Part shown: one piece after another, positions 28,697-35,437 of the stretch
How the letters are laid out: the number at the start of each line of letters is the position of its first letter
Position numbering within the stretch: the first letter of the stretch is position 1
IMG/VR virus record: IMGVR_UViG_3300033148_003950
Span: 1 to 36,218 of that record
Length of the DNA: 36,218 nt
Source of the DNA: a virus
Reading direction: 5' to 3' (one strand)
Notes under the pieces: model-generated
What the model saw: the letters and a program-made list of their open reading frames with translations, nothing else
Database searches by the model: none
What the model was told of the DNA's origin: nothing
Program-made: the position numbers and the translations under genes

Positions 28697-28906
28697 TTAA
28701 GCCCTCTCGAACTGCTTACATGCCGGATGAAAAAAGCTAAACATATGCAGGTAATGATTTGACTTGTCATTGCGGCAAATGCCGATGCTTAACCTTTTTA
28801 GTGGCAATGGTCGGTCCATCACCCATCCCGAAAAGCTGTCGCAGTGCCCACATATATCCTCAATCTCCTTATCAACTCCCCGTTCCATATATTTCAGGCA
28901 TGTCAT
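28697..28906 (-). CDS. Small Cys-rich protein, copy 1 of a duplicated pair
   Basis: A 69-residue protein, MTCLKYMERGVDKEIEDICGHCDSF, later IGICRNDKSNHYLHMFSFFHPACKQFERA. It keeps the same Cys spacing as its paralogue at 27701-27895 (CxxC, C, PACKQF). The start is an ATGA overlap with the upstream gene, in the same 43-base context as the paralogue. The middle differs strongly while both ends are conserved. It is probably a small zinc-binding protein. Confidence 0.75.
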   Translation of the reverse strand: MTCLKYMERGVDKEIEDICGHCDSFSGWVMDRPLPLKRLSIGICRNDKSNHYLHMFSFFHPACKQFERA

Positions 28907-28914
28907 GCGCTCGC
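28872..28914. repeat. 43-bp exact direct repeat, copy 1
   Basis: Identical to 27861-27903, about 1.0 kb apart. It brings the same upstream stop context ('ASA' codons then ATGA) and start of the Cys-rich gene. Confidence 0.9.
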
Positions 28915-29313
28915 AGCCTCTCTATCCGCCATAGCCTTGGCGGCGGCGGACGCAACTTCCATCTCCTCTAATATCCGGCGTCTCTTTCTGGTCCGCGCCC
29001 ACATCTCCCGGACATGCCTCGGACAGCTCCCATGTGAATTCGGCACAGTTGACCAGTTCACGACCGTGCGGATACCCTCCCTCTCGCACCCCGCACACAG
29101 CACAGGAAACAATTCCTCTTTATTTTCGATCTCGTTCATCCTGTCGATCCCGCCTGTCCGCCGTTTTTCTGGCGGATCTAATTCTTTTAAAAACCCTGAG
29201 ACAATTTTGGCAGCGCCTATCCCCTGAAACAAAGATAACTCGTTGCCATATCGGAGGAGGGCGCCTGCCACAAAGAGGCCGCTCGCCCCCCCCCCCCCGC
29301 TAACAAATGGCAT
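28903..29313 (-). CDS. Zinc-motif protein with poly-G tract near its start
   Basis: A 136-residue frame. Residues about 70-105 have the zinc-type motif LFPVLCAGCEREGIRTVVNW, then NSHGSCPRHVREMW. This resembles the 'CxxC...SHGxCPxC' tail of many delta-proteobacterial sensor proteins, with His in place of the last Cys. The C-terminal MADREAASA is encoded by a palindromic repeat. The first 57 residues follow a 13-G tract (29286-29298) and include VSGGGGASGLFVAGALL. The true start may be ATG 29142, although ATG 29313 has the better ribosome site (AAAGGA). Confidence 0.55.
   Translation of the reverse strand: MPFVSGGGGASGLFVAGALLRYGNELSLFQGIGAAKIVSGFLKELDPPEKRRTGGIDRMNEIENKEELFPVLCAGCEREGIRTVVNWSTVPNSHGSCPRHVREMWARTRKRRRILEEMEVASAAAKAMADREAASA
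28925..28950. repeat. Palindromic repeat at a gene end
   Basis: TCCGCC (28925-28930) with GGCGGA (28945-28950), and the CCATAG core shared with 10282 and 27025. Translated as AKAMADREA. A further TCCGCC/GGCGGA pair is at 29157-29176, 230 bases upstream. Confidence 0.7.
29286..29298. repeat. 13-base C homopolymer (G on the coding strand)
   Basis: Thirteen Cs in a row, five codons after ATG 29313 of a minus-strand frame. Only lengths of 10, 13, 16 and so on keep the frame open into the zinc-motif protein. Confidence 0.9.
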
Positions 29314-29363
29314 TTAAGACCGATCCTTTCCTGTACGTCTTCCATTAGCCTGACTTTTGTCTC

Positions 29364-30011
29364 CTACTTCTTATTGTTTTCGGAGAGCGCCTCTTCAATT
29401 ATATCCACCATGCCCTGCATATATCCCGATGCCCATCTCAGGCTCTCCCTGGTACCCACAACTTCTCTGGCCACACGGAAAGCCAATGCCTTGACTCTGG
29501 CAACGGCCTCATCTAATTCCGATGTTTTTGCCCGCCTTCGCATAGCAGGCCATTCATCATTCAACCGCTCTTCAACGCCTAAATAGGCTGCGGCCTTACT
29601 GTTTTTTGGTCCGGTTCGCGTATAACCAACCCGTTCCAGGTATCCGCTTTTAAGAAGAAAAGAAATATACCGTTTTGCCCAATCCAGGCTGCACCCCGAC
29701 AGTTCCGAAAGTATGCGGGCCGTGAATGCTTCGTGCCGCCTTGTACGGATACGGACAATCCTGACCATTCGTTTTTGGGCCTGGCTGTAATCAAGATCCC
29801 TGGGACCGCGAACGAATTTATATGTGGCCGGGCTGGTGCGCTTTATATAGCCCGCCCGAACAAGATCCTGCGTAGCATGTGAGATCCGCGCATAACCTTT
29901 GGAACCCGGCAGGCCCAATGCCTCCTGAAGGCCCCTAATGGTTATCTCTCCCGCCGCCTTGATAGCTTCGAAGGTCCGCGCTTGAGTGCTGCCCTCCTGT
30001 TGCCTTCTCAT
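29364..30011 (-). CDS. Winged-helix DNA-binding protein next to MuB
   Basis: A 215-residue protein with two likely winged-helix units: residues about 10-70 (RTFEAIKAAGEITIRGLQEALGL, ISHATQDLVRAGYIKR) and 80-145 (RMVRIVRIRTRRHEAFTARILSELSG, WAKRYISFLLKSGYLERVG). The C-terminal part (EAVARVKALAFRVAREVVG) is helical. It starts in overlap with the MuB-like gene (ATGA, 30008-30011). In many Mu-like phages a winged-helix protein follows B. It may regulate early genes or assist transposition. Confidence 0.75.
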   Translation of the reverse strand: MRRQQEGSTQARTFEAIKAAGEITIRGLQEALGLPGSKGYARISHATQDLVRAGYIKRTSPATYKFVRGPRDLDYSQAQKRMVRIVRIRTRRHEAFTARILSELSGCSLDWAKRYISFLLKSGYLERVGYTRTGPKNSKAAAYLGVEERLNDEWPAMRRRAKTSELDEAVARVKALAFRVAREVVGTRESLRWASGYMQGMVDIIEEALSENNKK

Positions 30012-30787
30012 ACGGCTTTTCTCCCTGCTATACGAAGCCGTTTTACGTCAGTACTCCTGAACCGATCAGAGATGTCTTTTTTGGTTGCCATCTTTTTTAG
30101 GAGCGCCTCTACCATAAGCTGCGATATCTCGCGCGTCTTATTAACGGCGCACGCCTTTTCGAGCTCCAGGAGATATCCGACAACATAACGAAAATCCCCC
30201 TCCGTAAAACGGCATATGATTTCCGCAGCTTCGGGCGCAATCTCCAGATCGCACCATTCCTTGGTGATGAGGCTCATCTCCGGAGGCAGGAGAGGCTTGA
30301 ATTCAACGATACCCGCGGGCAGGATTCTGCTCCAGAATTGACCAAACTTCCCGAGCTTGCCGCAGATCTCCTCCATGCCCACAAGAATGATTGGAACCCT
30401 TGTCGTGTCGTGGATATCCCGCAGCACATCCAGCATCATGCTGTGTTTGAATACATAATCGGCCTCGTCAATAAACAAAGGTTCGCCTCGCCGCCGTATC
30501 TCCTTACAAACCTGCTTAAAGCAATCAACAGTGCGATATTCCGGGTAGATCTTGTACTCCTCACAGATCCCGTCCCTGAGCAGATCCCTGACCCTCCAGG
30601 TCCGCATTACGCGCACATAGTAGATGTTCGACTCGCCATAATAATGTTCAATGGCCTCGGTTTTCCCCAGGCCCCACCTGCCATAAATCAAGCCCAGGCC
30701 GGGCAGGCTTGGATCTCGGTTTTTCAAGGCATCAATGGCCTTGACCAGGACGTGGTAATTATTGGTCGGGAAAAATGTCTTTTTCAT
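30008..30787 (-). CDS. Transposition ATPase, MuB-like
   Basis: A 259-residue AAA+ ATPase. Walker A is IYGRWGLGKTEA (Gly36-Thr43), Walker B LFIDEAD (Asp107-Glu108), with VPIILVGMEE as the sensor-1 region and a C-terminal helical lid (EAAEIICRFTEGDFRYVVGYLLELEKA). This matches MuB/ExeA-type target-selection ATPases, here without the N-terminal HTH domain of Mu B. MuB binds target DNA and delivers it to the transposase. The gene overlaps the transposase gene by four bases (30784-30787). Confidence 0.93.
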   Translation of the reverse strand: MKKTFFPTNNYHVLVKAIDALKNRDPSLPGLGLIYGRWGLGKTEAIEHYYGESNIYYVRVMRTWRVRDLLRDGICEEYKIYPEYRTVDCFKQVCKEIRRRGEPLFIDEADYVFKHSMMLDVLRDIHDTTRVPIILVGMEEICGKLGKFGQFWSRILPAGIVEFKPLLPPEMSLITKEWCDLEIAPEAAEIICRFTEGDFRYVVGYLLELEKACAVNKTREISQLMVEALLKKMATKKDISDRFRSTDVKRLRIAGRKAV

Positions 30788-33003
30788 ACAGCCTCCTTTG
30801 CGAATTGGTGTTTCATATACCTCAGCTCGGCCTCATATAGCTGCCGCATATTCCTGTATTCATCGGTCTGCTCGTATTCGTCCCGCCACTCCCGGTCTGT
30901 CCCGGAGAGCGTCTCTCCGGACGCCTCTTTACGGAGGATCAACCGGTACCGTTCCTCTTCGGTCATAGGAATCGGATCATGGGAAACAGCCGGTGCTTTT
31001 CCTGCCTCTTGCTGCCGCTCCTCTCCCCCTGTTGTCAGCGCCAACAATGCCTCGGCCTCCTGATAGCCCAGCTCCGGAGGCCCTGCCTTGGCGATGTGCT
31101 CTATTGCCTCTTTGTTTAACCGCCTCTGATAAGCCTGGAGTTTGATCTTTTCCTGCATGACAGGGTCATCAGGCCGGATTTGGGATGTCCGGCGAAGCGG
31201 TCTTCCCATACACATAAAAACCCCGTCAACGTATACGCGGACCGTTTTGTAGTCCGGGTCGTACAGGATCGTTGCGTAATGATTGATAGTTTTATTGAGG
31301 ATCGCCGCGCCGGACAGGTCCGGCGGGACGTCTAATTCGAACTTCTCGCCTAAAAGGTTGAAGCCCCAATTATGGATTTTTACTTGCTCTTTTTTGAGTA
31401 GGGCGAATGCCAGCATTTCGGGATCAACTAACTCGGGGACACCGAATGCTAAGAAAGCCTGGTCAGGAGACCGGCCCTCCATGCCGTGCCCGGTGTGTGG
31501 CGATTTGTGATAGCAATTGACCACCCACTGGTAAAAACGTTCGCAGAATTCCGGGTAGCTCAATAAAAGCCCGCGTTTTATCTCCCAGGTGAGTTTTTCC
31601 GGCCGCTGCTCGTGACCGGAACCGCACCATCCGGGCTGCTGCCTGGAAAACTGCTGAACTACGTTTCGAAATGCCCGCTCAATAGGCTTTGACCAGGGGT
31701 GATACGCAATCGCATATCGCTGGTGTATGTTAAGCCGGGCGTAAACCCCGCCAACGCGGATGCTTCTCACGGTCAGGTTTTGCCTGCCTCGCTTTTTTAC
31801 CCATGCCTTCTCGTGAGGGTCGTATGTAAGGTCAATATAAAAGGGATCAATCCCCAGGGCCGCAAAACGCTCTATAATCTCCGGATAGTCGATCTGTCCG
31901 ATCTTGATTTCCTCACCATTTAGGTATTTGCTGCGGTAGTCCTTACCGTTGTCGATGTATACGGATGAGGGTACGCCGTGCTGCGGAAAGTTTTTATCTT
32001 CCTTCCTGGCTATGCCGTGGGCCAGGGCCAGGGCGATGGTGCGCGAGTTTGGCGCAAACGATATACACCAACCCATGAAAGACCGGCTGGCCATATCCAT
32101 CCAGGCCGTAAGCCAGGGCCGCAGCACCTTGCCGCCAGGGGCCTTCACAAACACATCGAATATATGATGGTCCCCGCACCACATGAAGTTTGGCCAGATC
32201 TCTCTGTAATCCCGGAGGATCTTCAACTCGCAGTCGGCCTGGTAGCGTTTAGCCCCCTTGCGTGCCAGGGTCTTGAGGTTTGCGTCCATTTCTTTATTGA
32301 TGCTGCGCTTCAGGGTGTCGTAAGATCCTAACTTCCAACCCTGAATTAAGCCTTCGTTGACTGTATTTTGATATACATCGGAAAGATTGAGGTGGGCCTG
32401 CGAAGCATAAAGCTTCTTTGCATAATCAATCGCCTCGCGCGAAAACACATGGCACGCCCCCAGGTTGTTTCCATAGTCCGGTGTGAGCGCCAGGATTTGC
32501 GCCATAATGGCATCCCTGCCTTCCGATTGAGCATCTTTCAGCGCCTTGTCTGCATCCTTTAGGTATTTATATAAGGAGGGTAGACTCACGCCCTGGGATT
32601 GGGCATATCGTTTAAGGGCCTTTGTTTTGGTCTTTTTGTTACGAGCTTTGATGGATCTGGCTTTGTTGACCAGGCCAAGGCGCTTTCGCGCCTCCTCCCG
32701 GCAGGATTCCGGACGGGCTTGCCATTCTTGCAAGGCGAGATCGGATGAAAAAAGGGTAATGTCCGTGGTTTTTTCACCCGATTGCTCCTTATTATATATA
32801 GCAGGTAATACATCCTCGGCCTGTGATGACATTATCGCCGCCCTCACATCCTCGGGAAGCTTCGCCACAACGAACCGCTTCGCTCGGTTCTTGCCGTTCT
32901 CGTGTAGCCACTTCTCCTTTTTTGCTCTTATTTGGATGCTTCTTATATTTAACCCTTTTACCTCTGCTATTTCCGCTATGGTCGCAAGCACATCCGGTCC
33001 CAT
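30784..33003 (-). CDS. DDE transposase, MuA-like
   Basis: A 739-residue transposase that integrates and replicates the phage. The N-terminal DNA-binding part is visible (IAEIAEVKGLNIRSIQIRAK, then a second helical region to about 220). The RNase H-like core carries the DDE triad: WCGDHHIFDVF (Asp278, or Asp283), VYIDNGKDYRS (Asp351) and SKPIERAFRNV (Glu442). After it come the beta-barrel domain (FELDVPPDLSGAAILNK, TVRVYVDGVFMCMG) and a C-terminal helical tail that in Mu contacts MuB. It overlaps the MuB-like gene. The repeats at both window ends are its likely binding sites. Confidence 0.95.
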   Translation of the reverse strand: MGPDVLATIAEIAEVKGLNIRSIQIRAKKEKWLHENGKNRAKRFVVAKLPEDVRAAIMSSQAEDVLPAIYNKEQSGEKTTDITLFSSDLALQEWQARPESCREEARKRLGLVNKARSIKARNKKTKTKALKRYAQSQGVSLPSLYKYLKDADKALKDAQSEGRDAIMAQILALTPDYGNNLGACHVFSREAIDYAKKLYASQAHLNLSDVYQNTVNEGLIQGWKLGSYDTLKRSINKEMDANLKTLARKGAKRYQADCELKILRDYREIWPNFMWCGDHHIFDVFVKAPGGKVLRPWLTAWMDMASRSFMGWCISFAPNSRTIALALAHGIARKEDKNFPQHGVPSSVYIDNGKDYRSKYLNGEEIKIGQIDYPEIIERFAALGIDPFYIDLTYDPHEKAWVKKRGRQNLTVRSIRVGGVYARLNIHQRYAIAYHPWSKPIERAFRNVVQQFSRQQPGWCGSGHEQRPEKLTWEIKRGLLLSYPEFCERFYQWVVNCYHKSPHTGHGMEGRSPDQAFLAFGVPELVDPEMLAFALLKKEQVKIHNWGFNLLGEKFELDVPPDLSGAAILNKTINHYATILYDPDYKTVRVYVDGVFMCMGRPLRRTSQIRPDDPVMQEKIKLQAYQRRLNKEAIEHIAKAGPPELGYQEAEALLALTTGGEERQQEAGKAPAVSHDPIPMTEEERYRLILRKEASGETLSGTDREWRDEYEQTDEYRNMRQLYEAELRYMKHQFAKEAV

Positions 33004-33006
33004 GTT

Positions 33007-33372
33007 TCAACCCCAAACCTTTACGCCTAAAATCGTTTCAATCTCAGCCCTGATTCTTTCGCTCGCCGCGCCATATATAGTTATATGAACTGCCTGCCGT
33101 GAGACATTGAGTTTTCTGGCTATTTTGGAAGGTGACGACCCTTTGGAATAGAGCCGTTCTATTATCCGTACCGGGTGATTTTTAAGTTCCGTTGTCCTTT
33201 GAATCCTTTTGGCTTCCTTTAGGTCTTTACGCAACCTTGCAATTTTATCCTTATATTTTTGAATGCTTTTCCTGTATCGATACTTGCTTTGTCTCTCCCT
33301 CTTAATGGCCTTCTTTAGGAGCTTTGCATGTTTCTCTTCAATCAGTTCATCCTTTACCCTATCCAATGCCAT
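33007..33372 (-). CDS. Coiled-coil HTH protein of the early operon
   Basis: A 121-residue basic protein. Residues about 10-65 form a long coiled coil (KRERQSKYRYRKSIQKYKDK, then ARLRKDLKEAKR). A helix-turn-helix follows (IIERLYSKGSSPSKIARKLNVSRQAVHITIYG), resembling resolvase-type or Ner-like HTHs. It ends AEIETILGVKVWG, a motif also found in its neighbour (GQEFWGQ). It lies directly before the transposase gene, in the Ner position of Mu. Probably a transcription regulator of the early promoter. Confidence 0.75.
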   Translation of the reverse strand: MALDRVKDELIEEKHAKLLKKAIKRERQSKYRYRKSIQKYKDKIARLRKDLKEAKRIQRTTELKNHPVRIIERLYSKGSSPSKIARKLNVSRQAVHITIYGAASERIRAEIETILGVKVWG

Positions 33373-33375
33373 ATC

Positions 33376-33660
33376 TTACCTCCCTTCATTATTTTCCTGG
33401 CCCCAAAACTCCTGCCCTATGCGCTCTTCAATATATCGCCTGATCCTCTGCGTTTCCCGCCTTCCTTCCACCACGTGATATATAGCCTGTCGCGAGACGC
33501 CCAACTCTCTGGCCCAGCCCGCCATGTTTTCCCCCTGCATCATGGCCAGAACTTTAATTCTCCTGGCAAGCAGCTTCCGTTGGATCTCATCGGGCGTTTC
33601 CGAATCTTCCACGTACAGGGTGTAAGTCACTTTTGATTTTTTCAGTTCTGCTTTGCTCAT
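33376..33660 (-). CDS. Ner-like small HTH protein
   Basis: A 94-residue protein with a clear helix-turn-helix: KVLAMMQGENMAGWARELGVSRQAIYHVVEGRRETQRIRRYIEERIG. This 'GWARELGVSRQAIYHVVEGRR' pattern is common in Mu-like phages of environmental bacteria, where it takes the place of Ner. It would shut off early transcription or the repressor promoter. It overlaps the upstream gene by four bases (33657-33660). The neighbour at 33007 has a related HTH and C-terminus, suggesting duplication. Confidence 0.8.
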   Translation of the reverse strand: MSKAELKKSKVTYTLYVEDSETPDEIQRKLLARRIKVLAMMQGENMAGWARELGVSRQAIYHVVEGRRETQRIRRYIEERIGQEFWGQENNEGR

Positions 33661-34118
33661 TTATCAATATCCGCCAACAGTTTTTCGATGGCTTTTTTGC
33701 GCTCCTTCAGTTGAGCCTCGATCTCCTTGATTTTCCCCATCTCCACATGAAGGATCTCTTTGCCTTTGGCAAAATGGCCTCCGCACATGCGACATGCCTC
33801 TATGATCAAGGTCCAGCTTTCCGTGGCGTTCACGAATAAAGGAAGGTACTCGAGGGGAAATCGATGTGAGTTTTTCGATTCAGCAGTCCAGGCATCTAAT
33901 TGTGCCTGGGTAATTTCCACGCCCAATTGCTCGCTCATTCGATTGGCGATCTGGATTCTGCTGTAATCGGACTCCTTAATGGATTGGGCAATAAGCTTTT
34001 TAATGCGATGGCCACAGATGAGACTGGCCTCATCCGGTTGGATTTCCCTTTTAAGTTGATCCAGGTAATCAAAAAGGTTGGCTTGTCTGGGGTCTGATCT
34101 TTTTCTTGCTTTAGACAT
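33657..34118 (-). CDS. First early gene, probable DNA-binding regulator
   Basis: A 153-residue protein. Residues about 30-100 look like an HTH (SLICGHRIKKLIAQSIKESDYSRIQIANRMSEQLGVEITQAQLDAWTAES), followed by FPLEYLPLFVNATESW, reminiscent of phage CII-like or regulatory proteins with 'P.xxxxxF..at'. A coiled coil ends it (MGKIKEIEAQLKERKKAIEKLL). It is the first gene behind the early promoter, about 40 bases after the predicted transcript start. Probably involved in the lysis-lysogeny decision. Confidence 0.7.
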   Translation of the reverse strand: MSKARKRSDPRQANLFDYLDQLKREIQPDEASLICGHRIKKLIAQSIKESDYSRIQIANRMSEQLGVEITQAQLDAWTAESKNSHRFPLEYLPLFVNATESWTLIIEACRMCGGHFAKGKEILHVEMGKIKEIEAQLKERKKAIEKLLADIDK

Positions 34119-34165
34119 TTACAACCCCCGTTTTGATGTGTATTATTCCTGTAACCATGACAAGC

Positions 34166-34194
34166 AGGATATTCGTTAATTAACTACTTGTCAA
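34166..34194 (-). promoter_or_regulatory. Early leftward promoter with operator palindrome
   Basis: On the minus strand TTGACA (34189-34194), 17 bases, TATCCT (34166-34171). The perfect palindrome GTTAATTAAC (34175-34184) lies between the boxes. TGACAAG (34158-34164) and CTTGTCA (34187-34193) form an inverted pair around the -10 region. This fits a repressor-controlled early promoter reading into the first early gene. Confidence 0.8.
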
Positions 34195-34202
34195 GGGAAA
34201 AA

Positions 34203-34234
34203 GTCGTTTTTTACCGTTTCGTTTGTCGTTTTTT
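34203..34234. promoter_or_regulatory. Direct repeat GTCGTTTTTT, 22 bp apart
   Basis: Identical decamers at 34203-34212 and 34225-34234, two DNA turns apart, between the early promoter and the repressor gene. They are candidate sites for the repressor or for the Ner-like protein. Confidence 0.6.
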
Positions 34235-34255
34235 GCGGAAATAAGGCAGGTGGCT

Positions 34256-34317
34256 GATATTATTAACAATATCGGCTGTTTTTGCCATTTCGTCAGCATT
34301 TCGCACAAGTGCGAAAT
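34256..34317. promoter_or_regulatory. Two palindromes upstream of the repressor gene
   Basis: GATATT-ATTAAC-AATATC (34256-34273) and ATTTCGCAC-AA-GTGCGAAAT (34298-34317), the latter with perfect 9-bp arms ending 9 bases before ATG 34327. The first contains TATTAT, a possible rightward -10 box. They look like operators for repressor autoregulation. Confidence 0.65.
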
Positions 34318-34326
34318 CTAAAGGGC

Positions 34327-34833
34327 ATGGAATATTTAGAAAGATTAAGTTATATTATCAACCTGTCAAAAGACTCTGTGGAGGTTTTTGCCGACAAGTG
34401 CGGTAAACATAAAAGCCAAATCTATACTTACTTAAAGGGCAAACAGCTTCCGGGGATGGAATTTTTTACGAAAATGAAAAAGTCATATCCGTGGGTGCCG
34501 TTGGAATGGTTGATCAGCGAAATAGGCGAGCCTCCCGTAAATGAATCACGCGATCCCCAGGAGGTCCTGGAAGATTTTGAGGGCCTTCCGGTAGCCCACC
34601 AGGTCGACCCGGCCCCACGAAAGAACAAAAATGACGAAATAGGTGTGATGTTTCAAGGTAAAGATAAGTCTTTAAGTATAGATGTGTTTTTACATTATGT
34701 AGAAGAGCTTGGGAAGCTCAAAGAGCGTATAAGATTAATAGAAGCCGAATTAAAGAGCCATGAACCACCTAACGGGATTGAGAGGCGTAGCGCCTGGCAA
34801 AAATTTGATAAAATATTTTTTGATATTCACTAA
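34327..34833 (+). CDS. Phage repressor (HTH, CI-type without peptidase domain)
   Basis: A 168-residue protein on the opposite strand to the early operon. The N-terminal HTH is of the CI/XRE kind (LSYIINLSKDSVEVFADKCGKHKSQIYTYLKGKQLP), ending in PWVPLEWLISEIGEPP, which is typical of phage repressors. The C-terminus is a coiled coil (VEELGKLKERIRLIEAELKSHEP), probably for oligomerisation. There is no S24 peptidase domain, so induction would not be by LexA-type self-cleavage. ATG 34327 is conventional; a TTG at 34282 and a GTG at 34309 are in frame. It should maintain lysogeny. Confidence 0.85.
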   Translation: MEYLERLSYIINLSKDSVEVFADKCGKHKSQIYTYLKGKQLPGMEFFTKMKKSYPWVPLEWLISEIGEPPVNESRDPQEVLEDFEGLPVAHQVDPAPRKNKNDEIGVMFQGKDKSLSIDVFLHYVEELGKLKERIRLIEAELKSHEPPNGIERRSAWQKFDKIFFDIH

Positions 34834-34895
34834 AAAGTTCTGCACAACATATGCCAAATTGAGTTCGCTTTAAAAAACTGTTTAAATGGCGGGAA

Positions 34896-34924
34896 TTGTG
34901 GTATATTTCCGGGACGGTTATATT
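34896..34924 (+). promoter_or_regulatory. Possible rightward promoter of the first cargo gene
   Basis: TTGTGG (34896-34901), 17 bases, TATATT (34919-34924). The transcript would begin near 34931 and carry the nested inverted repeat in its leader. Moderate match only. Confidence 0.4.
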
Positions 34925-34949
34925 TGGCTGGTGCTATATAAAAGGAGAC

Positions 34950-34992
34950 AATGCACATTTTTCAGTGCACCGTGCACATAAAACTGTGCATT
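34950..34992. promoter_or_regulatory. Nested, exactly symmetric inverted repeat built of GTGCAC
   Basis: AATGCACA (34950-34957), GTGCAC (34965-34970), a central C at 34971, GTGCAC (34972-34977), TGTGCATT (34985-34992). All elements are symmetric about base 34971, with 7-base spacers. It lies between a possible promoter and the zinc/membrane cargo gene. It could be an operator for a tetramer or an RNA hairpin. Confidence 0.7.
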
Positions 34993-35003
34993 GCGAGTTT
35001 GTC

Positions 35004-35315
35004 GTGGCCAAAAAAGAAAAAATGTTATGTAATAATTGTGGGTATCAGGGGCTCCCAGAAATACATGTACCCGGATACTTCTTCCTTGAGCTTATCCTTT
35101 GGTTTTTAGTCATCATTCCGGGCCTATGTTATACTCTATGGCGGGTTTCGAATAAATACACTGCATGCCCAACATGTGGTCAAAGGAACATGATCCCTCT
35201 GGATAGCCCAATCGCCAAGCAAATATTACCCGATACCCGAAAACCACAAGAGCCTCAACCTACTGCCCCGCCCGATCAACCCGAAGCTCAAAACAAGGTG
35301 TGGGTGATTGATTGA
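35004..35315 (+). CDS. Zinc-ribbon membrane protein (moron)
   Basis: A 103-residue protein. CNNCGYQG near the start and CPTCGQRNMIPLDSPIAKQ after the membrane segment give two CxxC halves of a zinc ribbon separated by one hydrophobic segment (FFLELILWFLVIIPGLCYTLW). This arrangement, with 'HVPGYFFLELILW' and 'PGLxYxxWR', recurs in small bacterial membrane proteins of unknown function. The tail is Pro-rich. The start is unclear: GTG 35004 or ATG 35022, neither with a strong ribosome site. Located between repressor and phage end, it is probably cargo expressed in the lysogen. Confidence 0.65.
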   Translation: MAKKEKMLCNNCGYQGLPEIHVPGYFFLELILWFLVIIPGLCYTLWRVSNKYTACPTCGQRNMIPLDSPIAKQILPDTRKPQEPQPTAPPDQPEAQNKVWVID

Positions 35316-35437
35316 AGTTGTGGAATAAAATAGAGTGCTTTTATTTTGGAGCCGTGAGGCTGTAATAATCACCTTCTCCAAATAAAGCGCAAAGCCAGAA
35401 TAATCCCATTTCCTCGGCAATTATAAAGAAGTCCACG

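Noticed and set aside
28696-28770. N-terminal extension of the RGHF/YWW gene (MTSQIITCICLAFF)
   Set aside because: It would look like a signal peptide but lies wholly over the upstream Cys-rich gene; ATG 28695 has a clear ribosome site.
34953-35110. Small plus-strand frame starting MHIFQC within the nested repeat
   Set aside because: It has an AAGGAG just upstream but too close, and it overlaps the zinc/membrane gene in another frame with low-complexity content.
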